Source: Acetobacteraceae bacterium (lineage in GTDB: Bacteria > Pseudomonadota > Alphaproteobacteria > Acetobacterales > Acetobacteraceae). From it: a DNA stretch of 64,000 nucleotides. Shown piece by piece: positions 48,342-57,669 of this stretch. The translations under genes were made by a program, and so were the position numbers. Location: assembly GCA_004843165.1 (NCBI GenBank), contig CP039459.1, forward strand, positions 1 through 64,000, in the 5' to 3' direction. The notes beneath the pieces were generated by a model. That model made no database searches. It saw only the letters and a program-made list of their open reading frames with translations, and was not told the DNA's origin. How positions within the stretch are numbered: position 1 is the first letter of the stretch; every line of letters begins with the position of its first letter.

Positions 48342-49370
48342 TTAAGAAAAAATATCAAGTTCAAATGCCTCTTCCCAACTTCCCTGCGTAGAAGCTCTTG
48401 AATATTCAGTTGCTCTATTTTCAAAGAAATTGGCATGTTCCACCGCATTTAGCATATCATCAATCCACGGTAGTGGATTTTCTTCAATACCAAAATGAGG
48501 ATCCAAACCTAACTGCGTTAAACGCCTATCCGCAATAAAACGAATATAAGTTTTAACCTGCTCGGCATCAAGACCTTCAACAGCTCCCATTTCAAAAGCC
48601 AAATCAATAAAGGCATCTTCGTGAGAAACTGTTGTGCGACAAATATCAAGAATACCCTCTTGAAGCTCTTCTGTCCAAAGCGCTGGATTTTCTCGAATGA
48701 ATGTCCGGAACAAACGAATCATAGAAAGACAATGTAAGGTTTCGTCTCGAACAGACCAGGTAATAATCTGCCCCATGCCCTTCATTTTATTAAATCGAGG
48801 AAAATTCAACAAAATAGCAAAAGAGGCAAAAAGCTGTAACCCCTCCATAAAGGCACCAAAAGCGACCATTGTCTTAGCAACGTCTTCTTTGGTTTTGATA
48901 TTGAAAGACTGCATGTAGTCATACTTGTCTTTCATCTGCTTATACTTCAAAAAGGCGGCATATTCTGCTTCAGGGATACCGATTGTATCTAAGAGATGTG
49001 AATATGCTGCGATATGAATCGTCTCAATATTTGAAAAAGCAGACAGCATCATAAGAACTTCTGTCGGTTTAAAAACTTGAGGATAATATTTCATATAAGC
49101 AGAGTTCACCTCTACGTCACTTTGCGTAAAGAAACGTAGAATCTGCGTTAAAAGATTGCGTTCTTGGTCTGTTAAAGTTCGGTGCCAATCTTTGACATCT
49201 TCTGCCAAAGAAACCTCTTCGGGCAACCAATGAACCCGCTGCTGCGTTAGCCAAGCCTCATAGGCCCAAGGATAACGAAAAGGTTTATAAATTGGATTTC
49301 CAACCATAAGACCAGAAAGCTTACCTTCAGCGGCATCTGCCTCTGAATTTTGCAGAATATGCTCTACCAT
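48342..49370 (-). CDS. nrdB: Ribonucleotide reductase beta subunit (class I)
   Basis: 342 residues. The radical-generating di-metal site is seen in the Glu/His helices: EVNSAYMKYY, EN-like IETIHIAAYSH, and a DETLHCLSM segment, all typical NrdB. No ATP-cone is added. The gene is 16 bp after nrdA in the same direction and ends with ELDIFS, a typical short tail for binding the large subunit. It supplies the tyrosyl radical for deoxynucleotide synthesis. Confidence 0.95.
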   Translation of the reverse strand: MVEHILQNSEADAAEGKLSGLMVGNPIYKPFRYPWAYEAWLTQQRVHWLPEEVSLAEDVKDWHRTLTDQERNLLTQILRFFTQSDVEVNSAYMKYYPQVFKPTEVLMMLSAFSNIETIHIAAYSHLLDTIGIPEAEYAAFLKYKQMKDKYDYMQSFNIKTKEDVAKTMVAFGAFMEGLQLFASFAILLNFPRFNKMKGMGQIITWSVRDETLHCLSMIRLFRTFIRENPALWTEELQEGILDICRTTVSHEDAFIDLAFEMGAVEGLDAEQVKTYIRFIADRRLTQLGLDPHFGIEENPLPWIDDMLNAVEHANFFENRATEYSRASTQGSWEEAFELDIFS

Positions 49371-49386
49371 TATTTATCCCTTTTCC

Positions 49387-51297
49387 TTACTGACACGACA
49401 AACATTCTTCATAACGTGGTGTCTCTGAAGTTGATCCAGTTTTTGCTGCATCAAGCTCTTCGCCCTCATCTTTCATAATGTCATACTTTGTTGCTGCATT
49501 GGACACCGCATCAGCACGTTGTATGGAAAGAGATCGACAATAATATAAGGACTTAACCCCTTTATTCCATGCCTCATAATGAAGTCGATTTAAGTCACGT
49601 TTGTGAATATCTGCGGGAAGGAACAGGTTCACAGATTGGGCTTGACAGACAAAGGGCGCTCTATCTGCTGCATGCTCAATAATCCAACGCTGATCTAATT
49701 CGAAAGCTGTTTTAAAAACATCCTTCTCTTCTTCTGTTAGAAAATCCAGATTCTGAACGGAGCCACGATTCAAGGTAATAGATGACCAGATGGCATCAGT
49801 ATCCATTCCCTTCTCTTGCAACAATTTCCGCAAATGACGATTTTTAACCGTAAAAGATCCCGAAAGTGTTTTTTGCAAAAAGACATTCGCACTGATCGGA
49901 TCAATTCCCGGACTTGCGCCACCTGTAATAATAGAAATAGAGGCTGTAGGTGCAATCGCCATTTTATGTGAAAAACGCTCTTCAACACCATAATCTGCCG
50001 CATCCGGACAGGCACCTTTTTCCCTTGCCAATTTTTTAGAGGTAAGGTCTGCCTGCTCTTTAATGTAGGAAAAAATTTTCTTATTCCATACTTTGGCCAT
50101 AACGCTCCCAAAAGGAACATTTTTAGCCTGTAAAAAAGAGTGAAATCCCATTGTTCCCATACCAACGGATCTCTCACGTGCAGCAGCATAGGCGGCATTT
50201 TTCATCTCAGGCGGTGCATTGTCGATAAAATCTTGCAAAACATTATCAAGGAAACGGAAAATATCTTCAATAAAGAGCTTATTATCTTTCCACTGATCCC
50301 AATATTCGAGATTTAACGAAGAAAGACAACAAACTGCTGTCCGTTTATTACCGTGATGATCGATTCCTGTCGGCAACGTAATCTCTGCGCAAAGATTAGA
50401 TGTTTTCACCTCTAATCCGGCTAAACGATGATGTTCTGGCTGGGCTCGACTAACAGTATCAGAAAAAATAATATAAGGCTCACCCTGTTCCATACGTGCA
50501 CTTAAAAGACGTATCCAGAGCGCTCTAGCTGAAATTTTCCGAACAACCGTTTTGTCTTTTGGAGACAATAACGGCCATTGTTCATCTGCCTGAACTGCCC
50601 GCATAAAATCATCTGTTACAAGAACACCATGATGTAAATTCAAGGCTTTCCGATGTGGATCTCCCCCTGTCGGACGGCGGATTTCCATAAATTCTTCAAT
50701 TTCAGGATGCCAAACAGGAAGATACACAGCGGCAGATCCCCGGCGCAAACTTCCCTGACTGATCGCAAGTGTTAGGCTCTCCATGACGCGTATAAAAGGG
50801 ATAACCCCTGACGTCTTACCGTTTCGTCCAATGGCCTCCCCAATAGAGCGCACATTTCCCCAATAAGATCCGATACCGCCGCCCTTAGCTGCTAACCAGA
50901 CATTTTCATTCCATAAATCGACAATACCATGAAGACTATCTTCTGTTTCATTTAAGAAACAGGAGATAGGCAACCCTCTTTTCGTACCCCCATTGGATAA
51001 GATAGGCGTTGCCGGCATAAACCAATGCGATGACATATAATCATATAAACGTTGCGCATGTGCCGCATCGTCGCCGTATCTTGATGCAACTCTCGCAAAA
51101 AGCCCTTGATATGTTTCGCCAGCTAAAAGATAGCGATCATCTAAGGTTGCTTTACCAAAAGTCGTTAAAAGCGCATCTTTAGAGGGATCAATCTTTACAG
51201 CAGGTCGTCCAGGTAACTGAACGGTTACATCAAATAAATCAGCATCTTCCCCCATAGCAGATGAGTGAAAGGATTCACTTTTGTCTACTGGGTTCAT
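49387..51297 (-). CDS. nrdA: Ribonucleotide reductase alpha subunit, short form without ATP-cone
   Basis: 636 residues against about 760 in E. coli. It starts with the catalytic barrel (LAGETYQGLFAR, ATPILSNGG, PISCFLNE with the active Cys) and continues through NLCAEITLPT and APTASISIITGGASPGIDP. The C-terminus ends EECLSCQ, with the redox Cys pair that passes electrons to the active site. The N-terminal ATP-cone that gives overall activity control is absent; NrdB does not carry it either. It is followed by nrdB; a 119-bp gap with repeats separates it from fabI. Confidence 0.94.
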   Translation of the reverse strand: MNPVDKSESFHSSAMGEDADLFDVTVQLPGRPAVKIDPSKDALLTTFGKATLDDRYLLAGETYQGLFARVASRYGDDAAHAQRLYDYMSSHWFMPATPILSNGGTKRGLPISCFLNETEDSLHGIVDLWNENVWLAAKGGGIGSYWGNVRSIGEAIGRNGKTSGVIPFIRVMESLTLAISQGSLRRGSAAVYLPVWHPEIEEFMEIRRPTGGDPHRKALNLHHGVLVTDDFMRAVQADEQWPLLSPKDKTVVRKISARALWIRLLSARMEQGEPYIIFSDTVSRAQPEHHRLAGLEVKTSNLCAEITLPTGIDHHGNKRTAVCCLSSLNLEYWDQWKDNKLFIEDIFRFLDNVLQDFIDNAPPEMKNAAYAAARERSVGMGTMGFHSFLQAKNVPFGSVMAKVWNKKIFSYIKEQADLTSKKLAREKGACPDAADYGVEERFSHKMAIAPTASISIITGGASPGIDPISANVFLQKTLSGSFTVKNRHLRKLLQEKGMDTDAIWSSITLNRGSVQNLDFLTEEEKDVFKTAFELDQRWIIEHAADRAPFVCQAQSVNLFLPADIHKRDLNRLHYEAWNKGVKSLYYCRSLSIQRADAVSNAATKYDIMKDEGEELDAAKTGSTSETPRYEECLSCQ

Positions 51298-51347
51298 TAC
51301 TGCCTGACCCCACTTTTAAGAAAATATACCAGAAACGCCCCCAATTC

Positions 51348-51370
51348 TAAGGCCTTAATAGGCCTTAATT
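51348..51370. repeat. Short tandem/palindromic repeat upstream of nrdA
   Basis: The 10-bp units GGCCTTAATA (51351-51360) and GGCCTTAATT (51361-51370) stand in tandem, and the first is part of the palindrome TAAGGCCTTA (51348-51357). A second related pair, AAAAAACGATC and AAAAAAGCGATC, lies at 51388-51398 and 51407-51418. The gap could hold an nrdA regulatory site, but I do not see a typical NrdR box. Confidence 0.5.
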
Positions 51371-51416
51371 TACCAAACTCTACCTCAAAAAAACGATCCT
51401 AAACCTAAAAAAGCGA

Positions 51417-52265
51417 TCAATTTCCGCTATCTAGGCTAATATCCTTAGCATTGGGATTTTTCATACCAACAATATGGTAGCCACAATCAACGTGATGCGT
51501 TTCTCCAGTAACACCAGAAGAAAGATCTGAAAGGAAATACAGACCAGCTCCGCCGACATCCTTCAAAGTCACATTTCTTTCCATTGGCGCATTTGTCTGG
51601 TTCCACCGTAGGATATATCTAAAATCGCCAATACCACTTGCTGCCAATGTCTTAATCGGCCCTGCAGAAAGACCATTAACACGAATATTTTTACCACCGA
51701 CATCTGCGGCTAAGTAGCGCACAGAGGCTTCTAAGGCCGCTTTTGCAACACCCATCACATTATAATGCGGCATAACGCGTTCAGAGCCGAGATAGGTCAA
51801 GGTAAGAAGGGAGCCGCCATCTTTCATAAGAGGCTCTGCCTCACGTGCCACAGCAACGAAAGAATAACAGGAAATATCTAAAGCCTGAGAAAATGCATCT
51901 CTTGGCGTATCTAAATACTTACCACGCAAATATTTTTTATCTGCCCAGCCAATGGCATGAACAACAAAGTCAATTTTTTCCCATTTTTCTGCAACTGTTT
52001 CGAAAGCTTTTTTAATATCTTCGTCGCTACTGACGTCACAAGGAATAACCAATTCCGAACCGACACTTGCTGCAAGTGGACGCACCCGTTTTTCAAGAGC
52101 TTCCCCTTGATATGTGAAAGCTAATTCAGCCCCTTGCTCGGCACAAGATTTGGCGATCGCCCAAGCGATGGAGTGGTTGTTAGCAACCCCCATAATCACC
52201 CCCCGTTTACCTGCCATTAGCGGGCCTGCAGGGAAGAAATTGTTTTTACTATCCGTTTCGGACAT
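51417..52265 (-). CDS. fabI: Enoyl-ACP reductase (NADH)
   Basis: 282 residues, last reduction of each fatty acid elongation cycle. Features are GKRGVIMGVANNHSIAWAIA at the N-terminus, the FabI-type loop VHAIGWADKK, and the Tyr-x6-Lys catalytic pair in YNVMGVAKAALEAS. NAD-linked FabI is the target of triclosan. Its gene is away from the fab operon at 24-27 kb, next to nrdA, and in the same direction. Confidence 0.94.
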   Translation of the reverse strand: MSETDSKNNFFPAGPLMAGKRGVIMGVANNHSIAWAIAKSCAEQGAELAFTYQGEALEKRVRPLAASVGSELVIPCDVSSDEDIKKAFETVAEKWEKIDFVVHAIGWADKKYLRGKYLDTPRDAFSQALDISCYSFVAVAREAEPLMKDGGSLLTLTYLGSERVMPHYNVMGVAKAALEASVRYLAADVGGKNIRVNGLSAGPIKTLAASGIGDFRYILRWNQTNAPMERNVTLKDVGGAGLYFLSDLSSGVTGETHHVDCGYHIVGMKNPNAKDISLDSGN

Positions 52266-52422
52266 GGAGTTTTTCCTTATTTCCTTTTTAATCGCTCTCG
52301 ATCAATAAATACCGAAAAGTGAGATGAGACAATTTAGAGTTTTCTAAACAGGCTCATAATATATTTTTGCAAATCAGAGAAACAAAAAAATTTGATTTCG
52401 TTAAAATGACTATACCTGAAAT

Positions 52423-52447
52423 TATATTTTTTCTAGCAAAAAATATA
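52423..52447. repeat. AT-only hairpin in the fabI-pdxH gap
   Basis: TATATTTTTT (52423-52432) and AAAAAATATA (52438-52447) form a perfect 10-bp stem with a CTAGC loop. It lies in the 267-bp divergent gap 52266-52532, which otherwise holds no gene; a further T-run lies at about 52473-52492. Weak base pairing makes a DNA or promoter role more likely than a terminator. Confidence 0.4.
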
Positions 52448-52532
52448 GGATAATTTTTAGACTTTTCTTTTAATTTTTTTTTTATTACGCCAAAGTGACA
52501 ATCTATTTTACCTTTTTAGAGTGAAAAATCTT

Positions 52533-53153
52533 ATGCCCTCTAACCCTATAGACCCAAATGCAAATAAAAATCCTTTTGCTATCTTTGAAAATTGGCTTAA
52601 TACAGCAGCATTAGCGGGTGAAAAAGCGCCTGAGGCGATGACCGTTGCAACGGCTAATAAAAAAGGCTTCCCCTCCGCTAGAATTCTTCTTTTGAAGCAT
52701 TTTGATGAAAAGGGATTTGTTTTCTATACAAATTCAAATAGCCGGAAAGGGATTGAACTTAACGAAAATCCACTCGCAACTTTGTTGTTTTTTTGGAAAA
52801 CATTGGACCGTCAAGTACGCATCGAGGGATCTGTTTCACTTATTTCACCTGATGAAGCCGATGCATATTTCAAAACACGCCCACATCTTTCAAAGGTAGG
52901 TGCGCATATTTCCAGCCAATCAAGCCCCCTTAAATCATGGGAAACACTTGAAGCACAGCTTGAAGCGCAAAAAAAATTGTATAAAGTTTCAGAAAATGTG
53001 CCGCGTCCAAATTATTGGAATGGCTATCGGGTCAACCCAAGTGTTTTTGAATTTTGGGAAGCGAAACCTTTTCGTCTTCATCATCGTGTTCAATTTCATC
53101 GCAAAATGGATATTGTCGCCTCTTTATGGGAAAAAGAACTTCTATACCCTTAA
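52533..53153 (+). CDS. pdxH: Pyridoxamine 5'-phosphate oxidase
   Basis: An FMN enzyme making pyridoxal 5'-phosphate. Motifs are FPSARILLLKHFDEKGFVFYTN (about 49-70), NPLATLLFFW, and a C-terminal NPSVFEFWEA with RLHHR. 206 residues from the ATG at 52533, behind an AGAGTGA; a GTG at 52521 would add four. The last 28 bp overlap the waaA start in another frame, so expression may be coupled. Confidence 0.94.
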   Translation: MPSNPIDPNANKNPFAIFENWLNTAALAGEKAPEAMTVATANKKGFPSARILLLKHFDEKGFVFYTNSNSRKGIELNENPLATLLFFWKTLDRQVRIEGSVSLISPDEADAYFKTRPHLSKVGAHISSQSSPLKSWETLEAQLEAQKKLYKVSENVPRPNYWNGYRVNPSVFEFWEAKPFRLHHRVQFHRKMDIVASLWEKELLYP

Positions 53154-54430
53154 TTCAAAAATATTTTCGACTTGAAAAATTTATTTTTCAAAGTTGGTTC
53201 CTTTTGCAAACATTACTTAAAGAACCTTTAAAACTTTGGTTATTTTACCGTATTCTAAAGCAAAAAGAGGAAAAAAATAGACTTTCTGAACGATGGGGAA
53301 AATCTCAAAACACACGGAAAGTTTTTCAATACCCCCATCGTCCTCTTTTATGGTTTCATACAGCAAGCGTGGGTGAAACGGCCTCAATTCTAGCTCTGGC
53401 AACATATCTTTCCCAACAAAAAAACTATAATATTCTCCTAACAACGGCAACTTTATCCGCAAAAGAACTGATTTCTAAACATCTTTTAAGAAATCCCAAT
53501 ATTGCCTTATTTCATCAGTACGCTCCTTTAGATATTCCATCATGGATTCAGAATTTTCTAAATAATTGGCGTCCCTGCGGGGCTATTTTTGTAGAAAGTG
53601 AGCTTTGGCCTGTACGGTTGAAAATATGTCAAAACAAGACCATCCCAGTCATGCTGATTGGTGCACGTTTATCTCCTTCCAGCCTAAAATATTGGAAATA
53701 TTTTCCATTTCTTTTTGAAATAATCCTTAATTGCTTTTCTTGGATATCTCCTAAAGATCAAGCAAATGCTCAAAAATTTCAGCTTTTTAATCAAAAGATT
53801 CGATATGTATTTCCATTAGATTTAAAGTTTTTTACCCCCCCTCTCGCGGTTGATAGAGAAAAAGAAACTTTTTTTAAAAAAACATTTCGAAATAAAAAAA
53901 TCTTTTTTGCAGTCTCCACGCATCAAGGAGAAGAGGCTTTTTTTGCAGACGCAAAAGTACATATCAAAAACCATCAGGAGTGGCTTTTTATTTTTGCACC
54001 ACGACATCCAGAAAGAGCTAAAACACTTTCAAACGTCTTAGGAAAAGCACCACTTTTCAGCTATGGAGAATATCCAACAGATTCTGATGATTTTTGGATC
54101 ATTGATACGATTGGGGATTTGGGACTTTTTTTTTCGATTGCCGATTGTAGTTTTATTGGCGGCTCTCTATTTCCTCATGGAAGGGGTCACAACCCCTATG
54201 AGGCTCTACACTTCAACTTAAAAACATCTACAGGTCTGTATCACGCAAATTGGATAGAAACTTATTCTTCTTTAAAAGATAAAGTGACAAATATTTCGAC
54301 AATAAAGGATTTCATTCGTTGGATTGAAAGCGATACCCCCCAATCAAAAACAATAGAAAAAGATTCTAATAAAAGTGAAATTGCTCAAATGGCAGAACTC
54401 ATTCATCAAACTGTTCTTAAACCCAGATGA
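53126..54430 (+). CDS. waaA: 3-deoxy-D-manno-octulosonic acid transferase
   Basis: A GT30 glycosyltransferase adding Kdo to lipid IVA. The conserved TASVGE (about 92-97), VESELWP, GARLSPSS, FAPRHPER and HGRGHNPYEAL segments are present, the last being the nucleotide-sugar site. The most likely start is the ATG at 53126 (434 residues), which lies inside pdxH; earlier codons in the frame are not family-like. It continues into lpxK with a 4-bp overlap, so waaA-lpxK-lpxL make one lipid A operon. Confidence 0.9.
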   Translation: MGKRTSIPLIQKYFRLEKFIFQSWFLLQTLLKEPLKLWLFYRILKQKEEKNRLSERWGKSQNTRKVFQYPHRPLLWFHTASVGETASILALATYLSQQKNYNILLTTATLSAKELISKHLLRNPNIALFHQYAPLDIPSWIQNFLNNWRPCGAIFVESELWPVRLKICQNKTIPVMLIGARLSPSSLKYWKYFPFLFEIILNCFSWISPKDQANAQKFQLFNQKIRYVFPLDLKFFTPPLAVDREKETFFKKTFRNKKIFFAVSTHQGEEAFFADAKVHIKNHQEWLFIFAPRHPERAKTLSNVLGKAPLFSYGEYPTDSDDFWIIDTIGDLGLFFSIADCSFIGGSLFPHGRGHNPYEALHFNLKTSTGLYHANWIETYSSLKDKVTNISTIKDFIRWIESDTPQSKTIEKDSNKSEIAQMAELIHQTVLKPR

Positions 54431-55446
54431 AAACACCTCGTTTTTGGTATCAGTCGGCATCACATCCTTTTGCCAAATATTTAAATCCTTTTTCTAAGAT
54501 TGTTATTCTGGCCAATCGCTTTCGTCAGAAAATATCTCAACCGAAATATTTTCCTATTCCAATTATTTGCTGTGGAAATATTACCGTTGGTGGATCTGGA
54601 AAAACACCGATTGCTTTGGAAATCGCCCAGATTTTAAAGCGAAATCATTTCTCACCACATTTTTTAACCCGTGGATATGGGCGCAAAAAAAAACAATCTC
54701 ATTTTAAAAATCTCTATATTTCACCTACTAATCCACCATCTATAGATTTAAAATTCTTTGGAGACGAGGCACTTTTATTGGGAAGAGTGGCTCCCTGTTG
54801 GATTGATTCTGACCGAAGAAAGACAGCCTTACTTGCCTCTCAAATGGGTGCTGACTGCCTTATACTTGATGATGGCTTCCAATCTCCCCTCTTATATAAA
54901 GACCTTAATTTATTACTCTTTAACGGGCAGCATGCCATTGGCAATACGCATATTTTACCAGCAGGACCTTTAAGAGAGCCGCTTTTAGACGCAATTAAGC
55001 GGGCAGATTATGCTATCATTGTTGGGGAGGATCGTTTTAAACTTTCCGATAGACTCAAAAAAAGCGGTCTTCCTACAACACATGTTTCTCTTGCCCCTTC
55101 GAGTACATTTTTAAACCAATTTCTATCAGAACCCGTCTGTGCTTTTGCAGGAATCGCTTTTCCTGAAGATTTTTTTAAAATGCTTTCTCAATATGGGCTT
55201 AAACTCGTAAAAACTTATGTTTTTTCAGATCATCATATTTATACAAAAAGTGAAGTAGAAAAATTATTAAAGATTGCCAAAAGATTTCCACTTCTCACAA
55301 CTGAAAAAGACGCTATGAGATTCCCTGAAGAAATTAGAAAATATTTTATGATTGTGAAGGTTAAAGTTATTTGGCATTCGGCGCAAAAAAGAGATGAAAT
55401 TTTTCAAATTCTATTGAAAAAATATAAGGCGCGCATGTCTCAATGA
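54427..55446 (+). CDS. lpxK: Tetraacyldisaccharide 4'-kinase
   Basis: 339 residues. LpxK phosphorylates the lipid A disaccharide at 4'. The Walker A loop GNITVGGSGKTPI (about 55-67) and the DDGFQSP segment are present, with an N-terminal membrane-associating region as in the family. It overlaps waaA and the next gene by 4 bp each. Confidence 0.93.
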   Translation: MKTPRFWYQSASHPFAKYLNPFSKIVILANRFRQKISQPKYFPIPIICCGNITVGGSGKTPIALEIAQILKRNHFSPHFLTRGYGRKKKQSHFKNLYISPTNPPSIDLKFFGDEALLLGRVAPCWIDSDRRKTALLASQMGADCLILDDGFQSPLLYKDLNLLLFNGQHAIGNTHILPAGPLREPLLDAIKRADYAIIVGEDRFKLSDRLKKSGLPTTHVSLAPSSTFLNQFLSEPVCAFAGIAFPEDFFKMLSQYGLKLVKTYVFSDHHIYTKSEVEKLLKIAKRFPLLTTEKDAMRFPEEIRKYFMIVKVKVIWHSAQKRDEIFQILLKKYKARMSQ

Positions 55447-56348
55447 AAAAAAAAATTCTCTATAAAATCCAAAATGATCTTCTTCAAATTTTATTTTATA
55501 TTCTTTCCTATCTAGAGCCTAAGCAGTCTTCTTTTCTCATAGGAAAAATTTTTTCTTTTATAGGGCCTTTTCTGCCTTTAAACAAAATTGTCCGGAGAAA
55601 TTTGGAAATTGCATTTCCAGAATGCCAAAAAATAAATACCTTCTCCTTGGAAAAAAGGATTTGGGAAAATTTAGGTAGGAATTTCGGAGAGTTACCGCAT
55701 TTAAAAGCCATAAAACCTAAAATAAAAATTATTGGTAGCTCTCACCTACAAGCCGCCAAAGCCACTCACAGACCTGTGATTTTTGTTTCTGCACATTTTG
55801 GGAACTGGGAGATTATGCCCTCTTTATTAGCACGTGAAGGCTTATCTTTTGCACCTGTTTTTCGTGCACCAAATAATCCCTATCTCAATCAATTTTTAAT
55901 AAAAATACGTCAAAACCTTCTACAAAAAAATACACCTATTTTTACAAAGGGCGCAAAAGATGTTCGAAAAATTTTAGCCCATTTAAAATCAGGAAAACAT
56001 TTAGGCATGCTCATTGATCAAAAGATGAACGACGGCATTGCATTGCAATTTTTTCAGCGAAAAGCCATGAGTTCCAATGCCACAATAAGCCTTGCGATGA
56101 GAGCAAAAGCGCTTATTGTCAGCGGACATATGGAAAGAAACTCAAAAGGAGATCTAACTTTAATCGTAGATCCGCCAATTGATCTGCCCCAATCTATCCA
56201 TACAGAAAAACAGCATGAAGAAATCCAAAAATATAGTCAGTTTCTAAATAACCGCATAGAAGAATGGATTAAAAACACACCTTCCATTTGGTTATGGATG
56301 CATCGAAGATGGGACAAATCTTTGTATCAAAGCCCTCAGCATCAATAA
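55443..56348 (+). CDS. Lipid A late acyltransferase (LpxL/HtrB family)
   Basis: 301 residues. The HxxxxE-like acyltransferase signature is HFGNWEIMP (about 119-127); a hydrophobic N-terminal helix is predicted. It probably adds a secondary acyl chain to lipid A, given its position after waaA and lpxK. Whether it equals LpxL or LpxM is not decidable. Its end is 10 bp from the convergent lipoprotein gene. Confidence 0.88.
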   Translation: MKKKILYKIQNDLLQILFYILSYLEPKQSSFLIGKIFSFIGPFLPLNKIVRRNLEIAFPECQKINTFSLEKRIWENLGRNFGELPHLKAIKPKIKIIGSSHLQAAKATHRPVIFVSAHFGNWEIMPSLLAREGLSFAPVFRAPNNPYLNQFLIKIRQNLLQKNTPIFTKGAKDVRKILAHLKSGKHLGMLIDQKMNDGIALQFFQRKAMSSNATISLAMRAKALIVSGHMERNSKGDLTLIVDPPIDLPQSIHTEKQHEEIQKYSQFLNNRIEEWIKNTPSIWLWMHRRWDKSLYQSPQHQ

Positions 56349-56358
56349 TGAAGAGAGA

Positions 56359-57669
56359 TCAATGCGCCTCTTGCGGCGTTTCGATTTTTGCAGGTGTTTC
56401 TGAGGGGGCTAAAGAATTTTGTACTTCTGAAACAGCTGTCTTCACTGTTTCTACGGCCGGCGATACTGGCGTAGCCGGTATTAAATCTTTTTGAGTCATA
56501 ATCTTCGCACCGCCACTTGGAAGAATTTGGTACAGCGCTAAATCCCGCTCCATTCTACCATTTTCTTTAAAAGAAAAACTTCCATCAATGCCTTTAAACG
56601 CATCTGCTTTGACCATTTTTTTTGCAGAAAGCTTATGTGTGTTTTGCAATTCTTTTGTTACCGTTGCCAAATCATAGGCAATATCCGTAATCATTAGGGG
56701 CTTTTGGTGATATTTCTGCTCATATTTTTGAACATATGCTTCACGATTTTCATCACTTGGTGCGGCATACCATGCACCGGAAATCGCAGATAATTTTGCA
56801 TCAAAAGCACGCCATAATGCCGGCCCCATAATTTGAACCTCTGAAGGGCGAATGTCACTATCTGGAAGATAATTAATAATGTTTCGGAGATTTATACCGG
56901 TATCTACGAGTAAAAGTGCTTGGAAAGGCGGCGCTTCTAAAGTTGCTGTCGATGAAGCCGCTTTTGCCACTTCAAAAGCTTTTTGTCTGTCTTCTGTTTT
57001 TGCTAAAAATTGTAAATTTTGCGCGATCTGTTCTGCACTCTCATCATGATAAACAATTTGAGGGGTTGGAAAATTATTTTCTTGGCAGGAGATTAGCAAA
57101 GCCTCACCAAAAGATTTCCCAAAATCATTTGAAGGTAGAAAAGCCGCTACTTTAAATTTATTCTCCGCTTTTAAAGCCTCTAAAAGACGTGAAACTTGTT
57201 GCCTTGCCGTAAGACCCGCAACCCAAAGCCCTTCTTTAGATTGCCGTGAATCGCTTGTAAAACTGACTTCAGGAATACCAGAAGCTAAAAGTTTTGAGGA
57301 AGCCTCTTGCGTTTCATCTGCCGTAATCGGTCCAAGAACGATCGAGGCTTTATCAGCGATTGCCTGTTCTGCCGCTTTTTGAGGTGAGATTAATCCTGTA
57401 TCAAAAATTTTTACATTTCTGATATTTTTTCCATTTTCATCTTCAAAAGCAAGCATTGCCGCATTTCTTAATTGAGATGCGACTGGAGACCTACTACCAG
57501 AAAGTGGTAAGAATAAAGCAATTTCTCCATTCTCAGATGTTGCTTCATGGAAAGAGGAGTGAGATTTTGGAGAAAAACAACCGCTGAGCAACAGGCAGCT
57601 TCCTGCAATAAATAAATTTTTATTTAGCTGTGAAACTGAATATTTTTTAAAAGGCTTATTTTTATTCAT
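56359..57669 (-). CDS. Lipoprotein, periplasmic-binding fold (LpoA/LivJ type)
   Basis: 436 residues with a lipobox LLLSGC (Cys about 31). The mature protein is a type I periplasmic-binding fold: IALFLPLSGSRSPVASQLRNAA, VLGPITADETQ, VAAFLPSNDFGKSFGE. In gammaproteobacteria such lipoproteins (LpoA) activate penicillin-binding protein 1A; in alphaproteobacteria the single-domain form is often labelled penicillin-binding protein activator. The start is ATG 57669 with GGAG six bases upstream. The tail after about 390 is a Pro/Glu/Thr-rich disordered stretch. It faces rsmI head to head. Confidence 0.8.
   Translation of the reverse strand: MNKNKPFKKYSVSQLNKNLFIAGSCLLLSGCFSPKSHSSFHEATSENGEIALFLPLSGSRSPVASQLRNAAMLAFEDENGKNIRNVKIFDTGLISPQKAAEQAIADKASIVLGPITADETQEASSKLLASGIPEVSFTSDSRQSKEGLWVAGLTARQQVSRLLEALKAENKFKVAAFLPSNDFGKSFGEALLISCQENNFPTPQIVYHDESAEQIAQNLQFLAKTEDRQKAFEVAKAASSTATLEAPPFQALLLVDTGINLRNIINYLPDSDIRPSEVQIMGPALWRAFDAKLSAISGAWYAAPSDENREAYVQKYEQKYHQKPLMITDIAYDLATVTKELQNTHKLSAKKMVKADAFKGIDGSFSFKENGRMERDLALYQILPSGGAKIMTQKDLIPATPVSPAVETVKTAVSEVQNSLAPSETPAKIETPQEAH

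Noticed and set aside
53054-53125. N-terminal extension of waaA
   Set aside because: The 24 extra residues are Ser-rich, overlap pdxH deeply and are unlike Kdo transferases; the Met at 53126 is a better start.
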